DNA from: an uncultured Alphaproteobacteria bacterium | GTDB lineage: Bacteria > Pseudomonadota > Alphaproteobacteria > CAAHEQ01 > UBA3637 | Length of the DNA stretch: 61,149 nucleotides | Assembly: GCA_949292205.1 (NCBI GenBank) | Contig: CASEYR010000005.1 | Coordinates: 1-61,149 of the forward strand | Direction: 5' to 3' | In this document: piece after piece, positions 18,163 to 28,102 of the stretch | Numbering within the stretch: position 1 is the stretch's first letter | Layout of the letters: each line of letters opens with the position of its first letter | Made by a program: the position numbers and the translations under genes | Notes under the pieces: generated by a model | Databases searched by the model: none | What the model was told of the DNA's origin: nothing | The model's input: only the letters and a program-made list of their open reading frames with translations

Positions 18163-18765
18163 TTATTTTAAAGAATCAGTAAACTGAAACTCTCTGCTTT
18201 TTGTCTCTAATTCACGGGTTAAAGCCGAAACTTGCCCACCATGAGCCTGTAAAAATGACGTATATTCATTACGATAGCTCATTGCCATACTCACGCCCTC
18301 AACAATGATATCAATAATTCGATATGAACCATTTTTTTCTCGCAACCGCCAAATGACCTCAACCGGAGGATTATTTTGAATTTGACTATCCACATACACT
18401 TGATTTTTACCGGACTCCCTTTCTCCCGTAAAAACAATCGTCTGTCCGTGATACATATCAAACCGATCGGCCCATGTTTTTGTCGTAAAATCCATAAAAG
18501 CCGTTAAAAAAGCCTCTCGTTCAGACGGAGTTGCTTTCCGCCAATAAACGCCCAACACAAACTGACCTATACTCTTTAGATCCAAGGCTTCCGTAAAATC
18601 TTTACGAAACTCAACTAATTTTTCCTCTTTTGGTTTGTCCGAAGCCAATACATTTTGAATAATTTGATCAGTCAACTGATTGACAAAAGAAACAGCCGGA
18701 GTTGCTGCAAAAGCAACTGCTGGTAACATCATCAAAGCCCAAACAAAGGCATATAATTTCTTCAT
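18163..18765 (-). CDS. mlaC: MlaC-like periplasmic phospholipid carrier
   Basis: A 200-aa protein with a signal peptide ending VAFAATP. The Ttg2/MlaC pattern follows: VLASDKPKEEKLVEFRKDF, ALDLKSIGQFVLGVYWRKAT, AFLTAFMDFTTKTWADRF and YRIIDIIVEGVSMAMSYRNEY. It shuttles phospholipid between outer-membrane MlaA and the inner-membrane MlaFED complex. The RBS is AAGGAG. It is directly downstream of mlaA (9 nt). mlaE and mlaF lie 27 kb away; no mlaD is in the window. Confidence 0.9.
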   Translation of the reverse strand: MKKLYAFVWALMMLPAVAFAATPAVSFVNQLTDQIIQNVLASDKPKEEKLVEFRKDFTEALDLKSIGQFVLGVYWRKATPSEREAFLTAFMDFTTKTWADRFDMYHGQTIVFTGERESGKNQVYVDSQIQNNPPVEVIWRLREKNGSYRIIDIIVEGVSMAMSYRNEYTSFLQAHGGQVSALTRELETKSREFQFTDSLK

Positions 18766-18774
18766 ACTATCTCC

Positions 18775-19563
18775 TTACTCATCATCTGAAAACTCATCAG
18801 GAAAATCAAACTCATAAGCCGGAGCGGATTCAGGCATATTCGGATTTTTCAACAACTCATCAATCTCTTTTTTACGATTCTGCTGATACATGCTCCGCAT
18901 TGTTGCATATAAGTCTGTAGATGATCGCTCCAGACTATCCAAGAAATCCAAAGCCTGTTCACGCACGCGGAATCCGTTAACCCCCCATACGCCATAAACA
19001 AGCCAAGGCTCGTGACGCAAAGCCCAATCAACGGGAGCCAAAAAGGAATCCACACCGATTCCGGCCGTATCTCGCACATTTGAAGGCCCCAAAATCGGCA
19101 GAACCAGATAAGGTCCGCCATTCTCAACGCCCCAAACAGCAAGAGTTTCACCAAAATCTCGCTTATCAACCGGTATATCCATTTGAGAAGCCGTATCAAA
19201 AATACCAAAGAATCCCCAAAAAGTATTAGCTGCGAAACGACCGGCAATTTGTCCGGCAGCTTTCCCTTCCCCCTGCAACAAAGCATTTACAAAATAAACA
19301 GGTTGTTTTAGGTTATTAAAAAAGTTATTAACGCCCTTTCTGACAGGGGATGGGACAACAGTCCGATATCCCTTTGCGGCAGGCTTTAAGACCAACCGAT
19401 CAACAGCCATATTAAATCCAAAAATCGTCCGATTCATTGGCTCCAACGGGTCATTGTTTTGTTCATAGATACGTAACTGTTCGGGATCGGTTGGTTTTGT
19501 GGCACATCCCCCCAAAATCAATATCATCCCCAATGCCACAAAAATCCATGTCAAATTACGCAT
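18775..19563 (-). CDS. mlaA: MlaA (VacJ) outer-membrane lipoprotein
   Basis: 262 aa with a lipoprotein signal (lipobox LGGC, Cys 20). The VacJ domain has DPLEPMNRTIFGFNMAVD, VPSPVRKGVNNFFNNLKQP, GRFAANTFWGFFGIFDTA, RDFGETLAVWGV and GPYLVLPILGPSNVRDTAG. It extracts mislocalised phospholipid from the outer leaflet of the outer membrane. The tail is acidic. It overlaps the upstream LOG-family gene by 8 nt. Confidence 0.93.
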   Translation of the reverse strand: MRNLTWIFVALGMILILGGCATKPTDPEQLRIYEQNNDPLEPMNRTIFGFNMAVDRLVLKPAAKGYRTVVPSPVRKGVNNFFNNLKQPVYFVNALLQGEGKAAGQIAGRFAANTFWGFFGIFDTASQMDIPVDKRDFGETLAVWGVENGGPYLVLPILGPSNVRDTAGIGVDSFLAPVDWALRHEPWLVYGVWGVNGFRVREQALDFLDSLERSSTDLYATMRSMYQQNRKKEIDELLKNPNMPESAPAYEFDFPDEFSDDE

Positions 19564-20158
19564 CCGAATTCCCCTGCTTAACCTTCTCCTGCTCGGCCTT
19601 TTTCATTTCTGACCGTATCATCGGCATAACGTCTTCAACAGAATCCACAAAACGAATCAAGTTTAATTGATATGGTTTAGCAAATCCCATATCAACCATT
19701 TCCTCAAGAAATTTCTTTAACGTATTATAGAAACCATCTGTATTAACGATCACGATGGGTTGGTGACTAATCCCCAGCTGACGAAGAGTCAACACTTCAA
19801 ACAATTCATCCATTGTTCCGAATCCCCCAGGTAAGATACAAACCGCATCAGCCTGTTTTGTCATGGATACTTTCCGATCATACATTGTCTGCCAAACTTC
19901 CATTTTTTGGATTTTAGTTGTCAAATCGGGTCGCTCAATGGCGTATAATGATTGTATTGTTGCCCCGATAACATAGCCATCCTCACTTAAAGCTCCATCA
20001 GCGACAGCACGCATCATGCCGGTTCCGCCCGCCCCATATATCAACTGAACATTATATTCCGCCAGAATTTGCCCCATGCGAAAAGCTTCTTTTGTAAAAA
20101 TTTCTTTTTTACCGGCCGATCCGCCACAAAAAACAACAACTGATTTAATCTGACTCAT
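19556..20158 (-). CDS. LOG-family protein (cytokinin riboside monophosphate phosphoribohydrolase type)
   Basis: A 200-aa Rossmann-like protein of the TIGR00730 group. It shows VVFCGGSAG at the N-terminus, YGAGGTGMMRAVADGA, MYDRKVSM and the signature PGGFGTMDELFEVLT, which carries the PGGxGTxxE active site. Bacterial members split nucleoside 5'-monophosphates; whether this one makes cytokinin is unknown. It is first in the operon with mlaA-mlaC and divergent from 20267. Confidence 0.88.
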   Translation of the reverse strand: MSQIKSVVVFCGGSAGKKEIFTKEAFRMGQILAEYNVQLIYGAGGTGMMRAVADGALSEDGYVIGATIQSLYAIERPDLTTKIQKMEVWQTMYDRKVSMTKQADAVCILPGGFGTMDELFEVLTLRQLGISHQPIVIVNTDGFYNTLKKFLEEMVDMGFAKPYQLNLIRFVDSVEDVMPMIRSEMKKAEQEKVKQGNSDA

Positions 20159-20266
20159 TTTTTCCTTGCTTTTAATAAATATTTTCGTTAAAACTATTGA
20201 CAGATGATGTTATATGTTTTAACGGGATATTTACAAAAGGTCAAGTCAAAAATAAAGGGATGCCTC

Positions 20267-21367
20267 ATGAAAAAGTTATATTTAGTTGCTTTTTGCCTGT
20301 TTTTTTCTGCCACCACAGTTGCACAAGATATTGAAATTCCACTGTTTGACGACACAAAGCCAAACCTGGGTCGGGATGCGAAACCATTAGACTCTATCGT
20401 TTTAACCCCCAGCCAGTTGCCGGCCGTTCGCATACCCTTGGATAATACACCTGAGGCAGAGCAACCAAGAACTGTATCACAAAGTCGCCCGTTGCCTGAA
20501 AGAAAACAAGGCTTAAAAACACCATTACGCCAAACCCCCATTCAAGTAGAACCCCTCAAAATAAATGCTGATAAAAATGAGGAAATGGCACAAGCTTTGC
20601 AAGAGCAAATCAATAAAACATCGGCCCAAAAGGCGAAGCCAACTCCAAAAAAAGAGATACGGCAAGAACCTCCGGTCTCTTCCGAAAACAAAACAATGAC
20701 GCCGAAATCATTAGAAAATCTGTTTGGAAAAACCCATGACGTTCGAACATTTGACATTGGCGGTTTTGCCTTAGGAATGACGCCTGATGAAGTTTCAGAA
20801 ACGGCTCAAGATATGGGATATCGCATCACGAAGATAGAACGCGGCATTCCTTTATTCAGAACATCTTTTTATGAGCAAAATTGCCGTGATGCCAAAATTC
20901 ATCGTCCCAATGAAATAAAGACATGCATTATCAATCAAGCCCTGAATGATGAGGTATATTATGTTTCAAGCATGACGCTGCAAAAAAAAGCGACACGCGA
21001 ATACATTCAAATTCTGTTTTCATCAAATGCAACAGATAATTTATCTTACAAGATTTTTTACGAAAACAAAGGGGACAATTCATTAAATTTCACGCGTAAG
21101 AATCTGGCAAAAAAACTCCGTCGCAAAGAAGCCTTTTGGAACTTAATGTTTGAAACATATGGTTTACCGGATGACAGTGAAAAATTGATCTGGGGTGAAC
21201 CGCAAAAGGCCTATATGCAAGCAACCATGCAGGGGTCAAATTATAATGCCTATATTGTCATGGAGGACAAGGAGATTCAAGATAAAGATTATTTTGATGC
21301 CGAAGATCAATCTAAAGACTTAGTCTACAAACATCCCTTTACATTTGCTGGAGAAGTTGAGGAATAA
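20267..21367 (+). CDS. Periplasmic hypothetical protein upstream of a Clp-like ATPase
   Basis: I chose ATG 20267 (RBS AAGGGA) because it begins a clean signal peptide, MKKLYLVAFCLFFSATTVAQD; an earlier in-frame start at 20204 would bury it. After the signal come about 130 residues of low-complexity Pro/Lys/Gln-rich linker, then a globular domain starting FDIGGFALGMTPDEVSETA and containing two Cys (NCRDAK, KTCIIN) that may form a disulfide. The family is unknown to me. The stop is 3 nt before the Clp-like gene, so they share a transcript even though one product is exported. A TTGACA (20197-20202) may mark the promoter. Confidence 0.7.
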   Translation: MKKLYLVAFCLFFSATTVAQDIEIPLFDDTKPNLGRDAKPLDSIVLTPSQLPAVRIPLDNTPEAEQPRTVSQSRPLPERKQGLKTPLRQTPIQVEPLKINADKNEEMAQALQEQINKTSAQKAKPTPKKEIRQEPPVSSENKTMTPKSLENLFGKTHDVRTFDIGGFALGMTPDEVSETAQDMGYRITKIERGIPLFRTSFYEQNCRDAKIHRPNEIKTCIINQALNDEVYYVSSMTLQKKATREYIQILFSSNATDNLSYKIFYENKGDNSLNFTRKNLAKKLRRKEAFWNLMFETYGLPDDSEKLIWGEPQKAYMQATMQGSNYNAYIVMEDKEIQDKDYFDAEDQSKDLVYKHPFTFAGEVEE

Positions 21368-21370
21368 TCT

Positions 21371-23371
21371 ATGCCGACAGACGTATCTCGTTATCTAATT
21401 AATTATACACAAATGGCCAAAGAGGGTCATTTAACGCAATTGGTTGGTCGAGAGATTGAACTGGAACGATTGATTCACATTTTGTTACGCAGCACGAAAA
21501 ACAATCCTGTTATTGTAGGGCCCGCAGGCATAGGAAAAACCGCTTTAACCGAAGGCCTAATCAGCTTTATGGCATCCGAAAACGCACCGGAGTATCTTCG
21601 CCAGAAAGAGGTTGTCGGATTAGATGTTGCCCGTTTAATGTTGGACACACGAAACGAATCGGATTACGCCGAGCTGACAAAAAGAGTCATGCAACTGGTC
21701 GTTGACAGCAATCACCAAAAGGTTTTGTATCTGAAAGATATCAGTTTTTTAGTGAATGTTGACACGAATCCGGAAAACAAGGAACCAGCCAAGTTTTTAA
21801 AATTATCTTTAACGGCTGATAATATTGATTGCATTATTGAAACAGATACGATGCATTACGTCGGCTTTATGGAAAAAGATACGACTGTTATGGGTTGTAT
21901 TCAGCCACTGCTGTTAGAAGAACCGTCATTAGAAGATAGCATTCAAATTGTTGATGCACGTAAAAGTGCTTTTGAAGAACATTACGGCGTCTCAATTCCC
22001 TTTGAAACAGTTCGTGTTGCCTGTCAGTTGACCGCACGTTATATCAAACAACGTTATTTTCCTGAAAAAGCATTGGATTTATTAGATGATTCGGCTAGCC
22101 TTTTAATGATGGATATTGCCAAAGGTGATTTAGATCCGAATTCAAACACGTTAACACCTGATTTTTGTAACAGGACAATAGCTGATTGGACAGGCATTCC
22201 GGTTGAAAAAGTAGATGCCGAAGATAAAAATCGTTTAGCGAAAGCGGAAGACATTTTACGCAAACGAGTTGTCGGTCAAGATAATGCCGTCAAAGTTGTT
22301 GCCGATGCACTGCGTCGGGCTCGCTCCGGTTTACAAGATCCCAATCGTCCGATTGGTTCGTTTTTGTTTATCGGAACAACCGGCGTTGGTAAGACCGAGC
22401 TGGCAAAGTCTCTGGCTGATTTTATGTTTAATGATGAAACAGCATTGTTGCGAATAGATATGTCCGAGTATATGGAACGGACATCGGTTACACGACTAAT
22501 CGGTCCGCCACCGGGGACACCGGGGTATGAGCAAGGAGGTTTGCTGACAGAATCTGTTCGCTTAAAGCCGTTTCAAGTTGTTCTGTTTGATGAAATTGAA
22601 AAAGCACACTTAGACATTTTGAACCTGATGCTACAGTTGTTGGATGAAGGGCGACTGACTGACAGCAAGGGTGTTACGGTTGACTTCCGAAATACGATTA
22701 TCATTTTGACATCAAACGTCGGGGCCAACTTACCCAGTTATCAACGTGTAGAAAAACTAACCGAGTATTTCCGTCCCGAGTTTTTAAACCGTTTGGATGA
22801 CATTGTTTCGTTCCATCAGTTAAAAGAAGAGCATTTACGTGTCATTGTAGACATTCACTTGAATAAGTTGTTAAAACGAGCCAAAGCCGTCGGACTTAAT
22901 GTCATTGTTGACGACAAAGCCAAGGACTGGTTTGTTGATGAAGTCTTTACATCTAAATTCGGCGTTCGTGCACTAAAGCGATTGATTCAAGAACAGGTAG
23001 AAAACCCCCTGTCTTTATTAATTATGCAGGATCGTTTAAAAGCAGGACAAGACGTTTTCTTACGTGTTGATCCCACGTCAAAGAGAAAGCTGCAAGTTTT
23101 GGCGCGAACCGTCCAAACGATACAAAAAGAAGAAGTTGTTCCGGTCTCCCTCCCTGAGGAACATAAATCTTCTGATATACCTGAGGTGGAATCAGACATA
23201 CCGACTCAGGTTAATGCGGAGCCAGAGGAAGATCCTATCCCGTCACCACCCCCCCCGCAACCCTCTGTGCCAAGTGAGAAGAAACTATCTTTTACACCGG
23301 GGGTAGATGGAAAGCTACCATCCATTTCAGATATTCTTGAGGAAACCGATTTAGAAGTTTCTCATGACTGA
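21371..23371 (+). CDS. Clp/Hsp100-like AAA+ protein with degenerate first ATPase domain
   Basis: 666 aa with two AAA modules in the ClpA/ClpB order but no Clp N-domain and no ClpB middle domain. Module 1 (from about residue 20) keeps Walker A GPAGIGKT. Where Walker B should read hhhhDE it has VLYLKDIS, and where arginine fingers are expected (ERRFQP in relatives) it has MGCIQP. Module 2 is complete: GTTGVGKTELAKSLA, VVLFDEIEKAH, LTSNVGA, FRPEFLNRLDD and GVRALKRLI. The IGL/F loop for docking ClpP is not visible. A 75-aa Pro/Glu-rich tail ends the protein. It overlaps mutY by 8 nt. Confidence 0.85.
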   Translation: MPTDVSRYLINYTQMAKEGHLTQLVGREIELERLIHILLRSTKNNPVIVGPAGIGKTALTEGLISFMASENAPEYLRQKEVVGLDVARLMLDTRNESDYAELTKRVMQLVVDSNHQKVLYLKDISFLVNVDTNPENKEPAKFLKLSLTADNIDCIIETDTMHYVGFMEKDTTVMGCIQPLLLEEPSLEDSIQIVDARKSAFEEHYGVSIPFETVRVACQLTARYIKQRYFPEKALDLLDDSASLLMMDIAKGDLDPNSNTLTPDFCNRTIADWTGIPVEKVDAEDKNRLAKAEDILRKRVVGQDNAVKVVADALRRARSGLQDPNRPIGSFLFIGTTGVGKTELAKSLADFMFNDETALLRIDMSEYMERTSVTRLIGPPPGTPGYEQGGLLTESVRLKPFQVVLFDEIEKAHLDILNLMLQLLDEGRLTDSKGVTVDFRNTIIILTSNVGANLPSYQRVEKLTEYFRPEFLNRLDDIVSFHQLKEEHLRVIVDIHLNKLLKRAKAVGLNVIVDDKAKDWFVDEVFTSKFGVRALKRLIQEQVENPLSLLIMQDRLKAGQDVFLRVDPTSKRKLQVLARTVQTIQKEEVVPVSLPEEHKSSDIPEVESDIPTQVNAEPEEDPIPSPPPPQPSVPSEKKLSFTPGVDGKLPSISDILEETDLEVSHD

Positions 23372-24365
23372 CATCAATCTTTCCGATAGTCTTTTACACT
23401 GGTTTGCACAGAATGGACGAGAACTACCTTGGCGAGTCAAGGGAAAAGCCCATTTTGACCCTTATGCTGTCTGGATTTCGGAAATTATGTTACAACAAAC
23501 AACCGTCAAAACGGTTCTGGATTATTTCGGTCGTTGGATGAAGCGTTTTCCGACACTATCTGATTTAGCACAGGCTGATTTACAAGAAGTCCTGCTTATG
23601 TGGCAAGGTCTGGGTTATTATACCCGAGCCAAAAAGATTCACGAGTGTGCTCGTATTTTAGTAGATAAATATAACGGGCAGATTCCATCGGATAGAAACG
23701 AGCTATTAAAGCTCCCCGGCATTGGAGCATATACCGCATCAAGTATTTGCTGTTTTGCGTTTAACAAGCCCGAGACTGTTGTTGATGGCAACGTCATTCG
23801 TGTCATAGCACGCCTGTATGGATTAAGGCACGCTGTTTCAAAAGAGGAAATCTACGATTTAGCCAGTCAGCTGACACCGACAGAGAACGGAGCCGATTAT
23901 GCCTCTGCCATTATGGATTTAGGGGCGACCGTCTGCACACCGGACAACCCTACCTGTATAGTCTGCCCTTGGTCAAGTCATTGTATGGCCCGCAAGAAAA
24001 ACCTCACTGATCAGATTCCCGTTATTCAAAAACCAATCAAGAAAGAGCGATTCGGAACTCTTTGGCTGATAAAAAATATGGCAGGAGCTTATTGTATCCG
24101 AAAACGACCGGGAAAAGGTCTGTTATCCGGTTTATATGAATTTCCATGGACATATTCGGACGAACCCTCTCTTTATTCAAAGGAAGAAGGTATTGGTTTC
24201 GGAAGCGTCACCCATGTTTTTACTCATTTCAAATTAAGACTGGATATTCGGATTATAAAATCTGAAACCTCTCCCGTTTCCGAAGGCGTTTTCGTTTTAC
24301 CTTCTGATTTAAAAGAGTACCCTTTTTCCACTTTAATGAAAAAAGTAATAGCAAAAATCAAATAG
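23364..24365 (+). CDS. mutY: A/G-specific adenine glycosylase
   Basis: Removes adenine mispaired with 8-oxoguanine. The 333-aa protein has the helix-hairpin-helix LPGIGAYTASSI, the catalytic Asp region VVDGNVIRVIARLYG, the early SEIMLQQTTVKTV, and a [4Fe-4S] loop C-x6-C-x2-C-x5-C (CTPDNPTCIVCPWSSHC). The C-terminal NUDIX-like domain recognises 8-oxoG (GKGLLSGLYEFPW). It is last in the operon with the Clp-like gene and convergent with thyX. Confidence 0.95.
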   Translation: MTDINLSDSLLHWFAQNGRELPWRVKGKAHFDPYAVWISEIMLQQTTVKTVLDYFGRWMKRFPTLSDLAQADLQEVLLMWQGLGYYTRAKKIHECARILVDKYNGQIPSDRNELLKLPGIGAYTASSICCFAFNKPETVVDGNVIRVIARLYGLRHAVSKEEIYDLASQLTPTENGADYASAIMDLGATVCTPDNPTCIVCPWSSHCMARKKNLTDQIPVIQKPIKKERFGTLWLIKNMAGAYCIRKRPGKGLLSGLYEFPWTYSDEPSLYSKEEGIGFGSVTHVFTHFKLRLDIRIIKSETSPVSEGVFVLPSDLKEYPFSTLMKKVIAKIK

Positions 24366-24367
24366 CA

Positions 24368-24997
24368 CTATTCAGCAACAATATCATCAAAAATGATGGG
24401 TATTTGTTTTTGAAACTCGGCTAAAACTTTTGCCATAATATGGCGAACAGTCGGATGAGCAGCCTTAGCCGTTCTCAACTTAAAGATATGCCGCCACTCG
24501 CGCAAATTTGCCGTCATAATGACCGAGGCCTTTGTTGAGTGAGGTAACATCATTCGGCATACATCGGCTTTATACCCTTTTGCAGCCAATGTATTATAAG
24601 CCTTTTCAATATCCTGCATACACGTCAACCAGACATTATAATCCTCCGTTCCGGGGACAAGTTCTGGGGGCTCCATAACCGTAATTTCCGATCCGAATTT
24701 TCCTTTACTGTAATTGCAATATCTGGTGCTTTCGATGGCAAAGCTGGCAATCCGATGACGCGTCAAATCTTTGTAAACACCGATATCCGTAATCAAGCGA
24801 ACGGTTACGGAAAAATGTTCTAACATAGCCTCGTGTTTTAATTCAATAATTTTCCGTATCATTTTTTCGGCAGAGCCAGGTTCAATTTTATCTTCGGACT
24901 TATAACAATTTCGAATACATAACTCCAAGTGCTTTAGAATCGCTTGCCCGTCAAGCGGCGTCATAATTTCAACGGAATCGGGAATAATTTTAACCAT
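24368..24997 (-). CDS. thyX: Flavin-dependent thymidylate synthase
   Basis: Makes dTMP from dUMP with FAD and methylene-tetrahydrofolate. The 209-aa protein carries the ThyX motif RHRIAS followed by FAIESTRYCNYS, plus EHFSVTVRLITD and LREWRHIFKLRTAKAAH. It is somewhat shorter than many homologues (220-250 aa) but all motifs are present. It is monocistronic with an RBS AAGGA. Confidence 0.95.
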   Translation of the reverse strand: MVKIIPDSVEIMTPLDGQAILKHLELCIRNCYKSEDKIEPGSAEKMIRKIIELKHEAMLEHFSVTVRLITDIGVYKDLTRHRIASFAIESTRYCNYSKGKFGSEITVMEPPELVPGTEDYNVWLTCMQDIEKAYNTLAAKGYKADVCRMMLPHSTKASVIMTANLREWRHIFKLRTAKAAHPTVRHIMAKVLAEFQKQIPIIFDDIVAE

Positions 24998-25087
24998 TTT
25001 TAATCCTTTCTAGTTGTCCTTCTTTTTTTGCCTGAAAGCAAGTCATCTGTCAAGCAGAAAATAACTTAAAAATGTCATAAAATCCCC

Positions 25088-25117
25088 TTGCTTTTTAGAT
25101 AAAAATGTGCCTAAATA
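25088..25117 (+). promoter_or_regulatory. Putative promoter of gap
   Basis: TTGCTT (25088-25093), 18-nt spacer, TAAATA (25112-25117), about 50 nt before the gap start. The other 80 bases of the intergenic region show nothing specific. Confidence 0.4.
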
Positions 25118-25148
25118 GGGACTGATTTTTCGTTACTGATAAATATAA

Positions 25149-26243
<1,095 letters not shown>

Positions 26244-26263
26244 TTACCGAATCTTTCTATTTA

Positions 26264-26297
26264 AACACCTCGATTAAAAATCGGGGTGTTTTTTTAT
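26264..26297 (+). terminator. Rho-independent terminator of gap
   Basis: AACACCTCGATT and AATCGGGGTGTT form a stem with a short A-rich loop, followed by seven T. The next 235 bases up to 26532 are very AT-rich and hold no gene that I can see. Confidence 0.85.
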
Positions 26298-26532
26298 TTG
26301 TCCGCACAATTAAAATATTCCGAAAATAATCTAATTCACAAAAAATAGTATTATCTTTTAAGTAGTCAATTCGTTCCGAAAATAAAATCCACATTTATAT
26401 TTTTCTTTTCATTTGATATTATAATTCTATTTTCAATATATTTTAAAATAAAAAATATATTTAAACACACTTTTAACTCTGTGCTAATCGTGTCAAAATA
26501 AAAGAATATGTTTTAGGAACAAAGGCTGACAA

Positions 26533-26886
26533 ATGGATAATCACTGTTTTATGATCAATCTCGGCACGCAAATTTCACGTTGTCGTAAGAGGCGAAAATT
26601 ATCACAAGAAGCTCTTGCTGAGAAAACAGCTAAGACCGTCAATACAATATCCAAATTGGAGCGAGGGATTGGTAATCCACAACTATCAACGCTTGTTAAC
26701 TTTGCCCAAGCATTTGATATGAAGTTATGTGAATTAATAGCAATTGAACCTGATGATCCCTTGATTCCCCGAACAAATGATAAAATCATAAACAACATCA
26801 TTGCTGTTCTCAATACATTAGATGAACAAACATTACGTATTATCTTAAAACAAGTTCAAGCATTTCAAGCACCCGATGAAAAATAA
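26533..26886 (+). CDS. XRE-family helix-turn-helix regulator
   Basis: A 117-aa DNA-binding protein. The HTH spans about residues 12-65 (QISRCRKRRKLSQEALAEKT, ISKLERGIGNPQLSTLVNFA). A short C-terminal helical tail probably dimerises. Its targets are unknown. It stands alone and is convergent with the dehydrogenase gene at 26935. The 230-nt AT-rich leader could hold its operators. Confidence 0.85.
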   Translation: MDNHCFMINLGTQISRCRKRRKLSQEALAEKTAKTVNTISKLERGIGNPQLSTLVNFAQAFDMKLCELIAIEPDDPLIPRTNDKIINNIIAVLNTLDEQTLRIILKQVQAFQAPDEK

Positions 26887-26934
26887 CAACAAAGAAATAC
26901 ATCAAAGTGATAGAAATTTCTCTATTCACTATAA

Positions 26935-27687
26935 TTAGTTATTTCTGTAATAATCATTTAATCGGATCACAGTTTGCAACAGATCCCCCAAAAGATTATC
27001 TTTGTTAAATTCGGCAAAAGCATTGACATCTTTCGGGAAGCATTTTCCGCCATAACCGGTTTTACCATCAGGTCCTGGGACATGCGTATGAGTCGGACTC
27101 AAATAACCGCTTAACAACATCCCTTGACGGACGCGTTCATAATCGGCTCCGTTTTTCTGACACAGCTCATAAATACCATTAAAATAAGTAACCGCCAAAG
27201 CCCCAAAAACATTATGTCCGTATTTTGTCAGTTCTGCTTCAAAGTTTGTCATATACAAGCGTTTTTTAGAAGCAAAAATAGCATCTAAAATATCACGTTC
27301 TCCGGTAATAATAACATCCTGATGGCAGAAGTCCTCATAAGAAGTACGTTCGGTTAAGAACTCGGGCATAAAGTAGACGGGACGATTTAATTCAGCCGTC
27401 AACTTATCTGCGGTTCCCGGCAACAGAGTCGTCCGAATAAAGACCGGCGCCATAGGCAAGTTTTTAATAATTGACTTCAGCAGAGTCAAATCTTGAGTCC
27501 CATCAGCTTCTGTCGGAATATGGATACCGATAAAAAAGACGGAACAACCGGACAAATCATCGTTAATTCCCTTCGGCGGATCCGAAATAGCCATTTGACA
27601 AGAAGTATGTTCTTTCAGCCAACGCCCGAACGCCATCCCGATAACACCATAACCGATAATACCGATTTTAATTTGATTTTGTTCCAC
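26935..27687 (-). CDS. UDP-sugar 6-dehydrogenase-like protein lacking the C-terminal domain
   Basis: The 250 aa comprise the NAD-binding Rossmann fold (IGIIGYGVIGMAFG) and the central helical domain with ELTKYGHNVFGALAVTYFN and the catalytic Cys in GYGGKCFPKDVNAF. Full-length UDP-glucose/GDP-mannose dehydrogenases are 390-450 aa; the C-terminal nucleotide-sugar domain is absent here, while the stop looks natural and the operon continues without a gap. Similar short forms exist in phages and bacteria. The substrate is uncertain. The start overlaps the DUF5665-like gene by 20 nt. Confidence 0.75.
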   Translation of the reverse strand: MEQNQIKIGIIGYGVIGMAFGRWLKEHTSCQMAISDPPKGINDDLSGCSVFFIGIHIPTEADGTQDLTLLKSIIKNLPMAPVFIRTTLLPGTADKLTAELNRPVYFMPEFLTERTSYEDFCHQDVIITGERDILDAIFASKKRLYMTNFEAELTKYGHNVFGALAVTYFNGIYELCQKNGADYERVRQGMLLSGYLSPTHTHVPGPDGKTGYGGKCFPKDVNAFAEFNKDNLLGDLLQTVIRLNDYYRNN

Positions 27688-28102
27688 TTGGTTCCTCCTT
27701 TAAATTCGAATCAACACCATCTGATAATTGATTTATTTCTTGCAATTCACTATCCGAAAGCGATTGAACCTTTTCCAATCCAGGGGTAGTTTTAACAATT
27801 TGAACAACATCCTGCAACACATCAGTCAAATAGGGTATGTTCATAGCGATTAACGCACTTAACAGCTTAAAGATAATGGCAATAACCAGAGTAGCCCCTA
27901 TTGTCAAACCAACCCCTTTTGCAATACCGCCCAACAAATTCAACCAAATTATTCGCATCGGTCGATTAAAGTTACTCAAATAATCACCGATACGCATTCG
28001 TTCCAACACGTTAGCTAGTTTTTCTAATTGAGAATAGCGTTCCTCCTCCGTCATTTCTGAAAACGGCTTAGGGGAAAGCATTTTTTTTCCCTTTAATCTC
28101 AT
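27668..28102 (-). CDS. Small membrane protein, DUF5665-like
   Basis: A 144-aa protein with an N-terminal amphipathic stretch (YSQLEKLANVLERMRIGDYL), one or two hydrophobic helices (GVGLTIGATLVIAIIFKLL) and a Ser/Glu-rich tail. The order and the WLNLLGGIAKGVG segment fit the DUF5665 family, whose function is unknown. It overlaps the GT4 gene upstream by 4 nt and the dehydrogenase downstream by 20 nt. Confidence 0.65.
   Translation of the reverse strand: MRLKGKKMLSPKPFSEMTEEERYSQLEKLANVLERMRIGDYLSNFNRPMRIIWLNLLGGIAKGVGLTIGATLVIAIIFKLLSALIAMNIPYLTDVLQDVVQIVKTTPGLEKVQSLSDSELQEINQLSDGVDSNLKEEPSGTKSN

Noticed and set aside
20204-20266. Upstream start for the periplasmic protein before the Clp-like gene
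   Set aside because: It adds 21 residues before a classic signal peptide with its own RBS.
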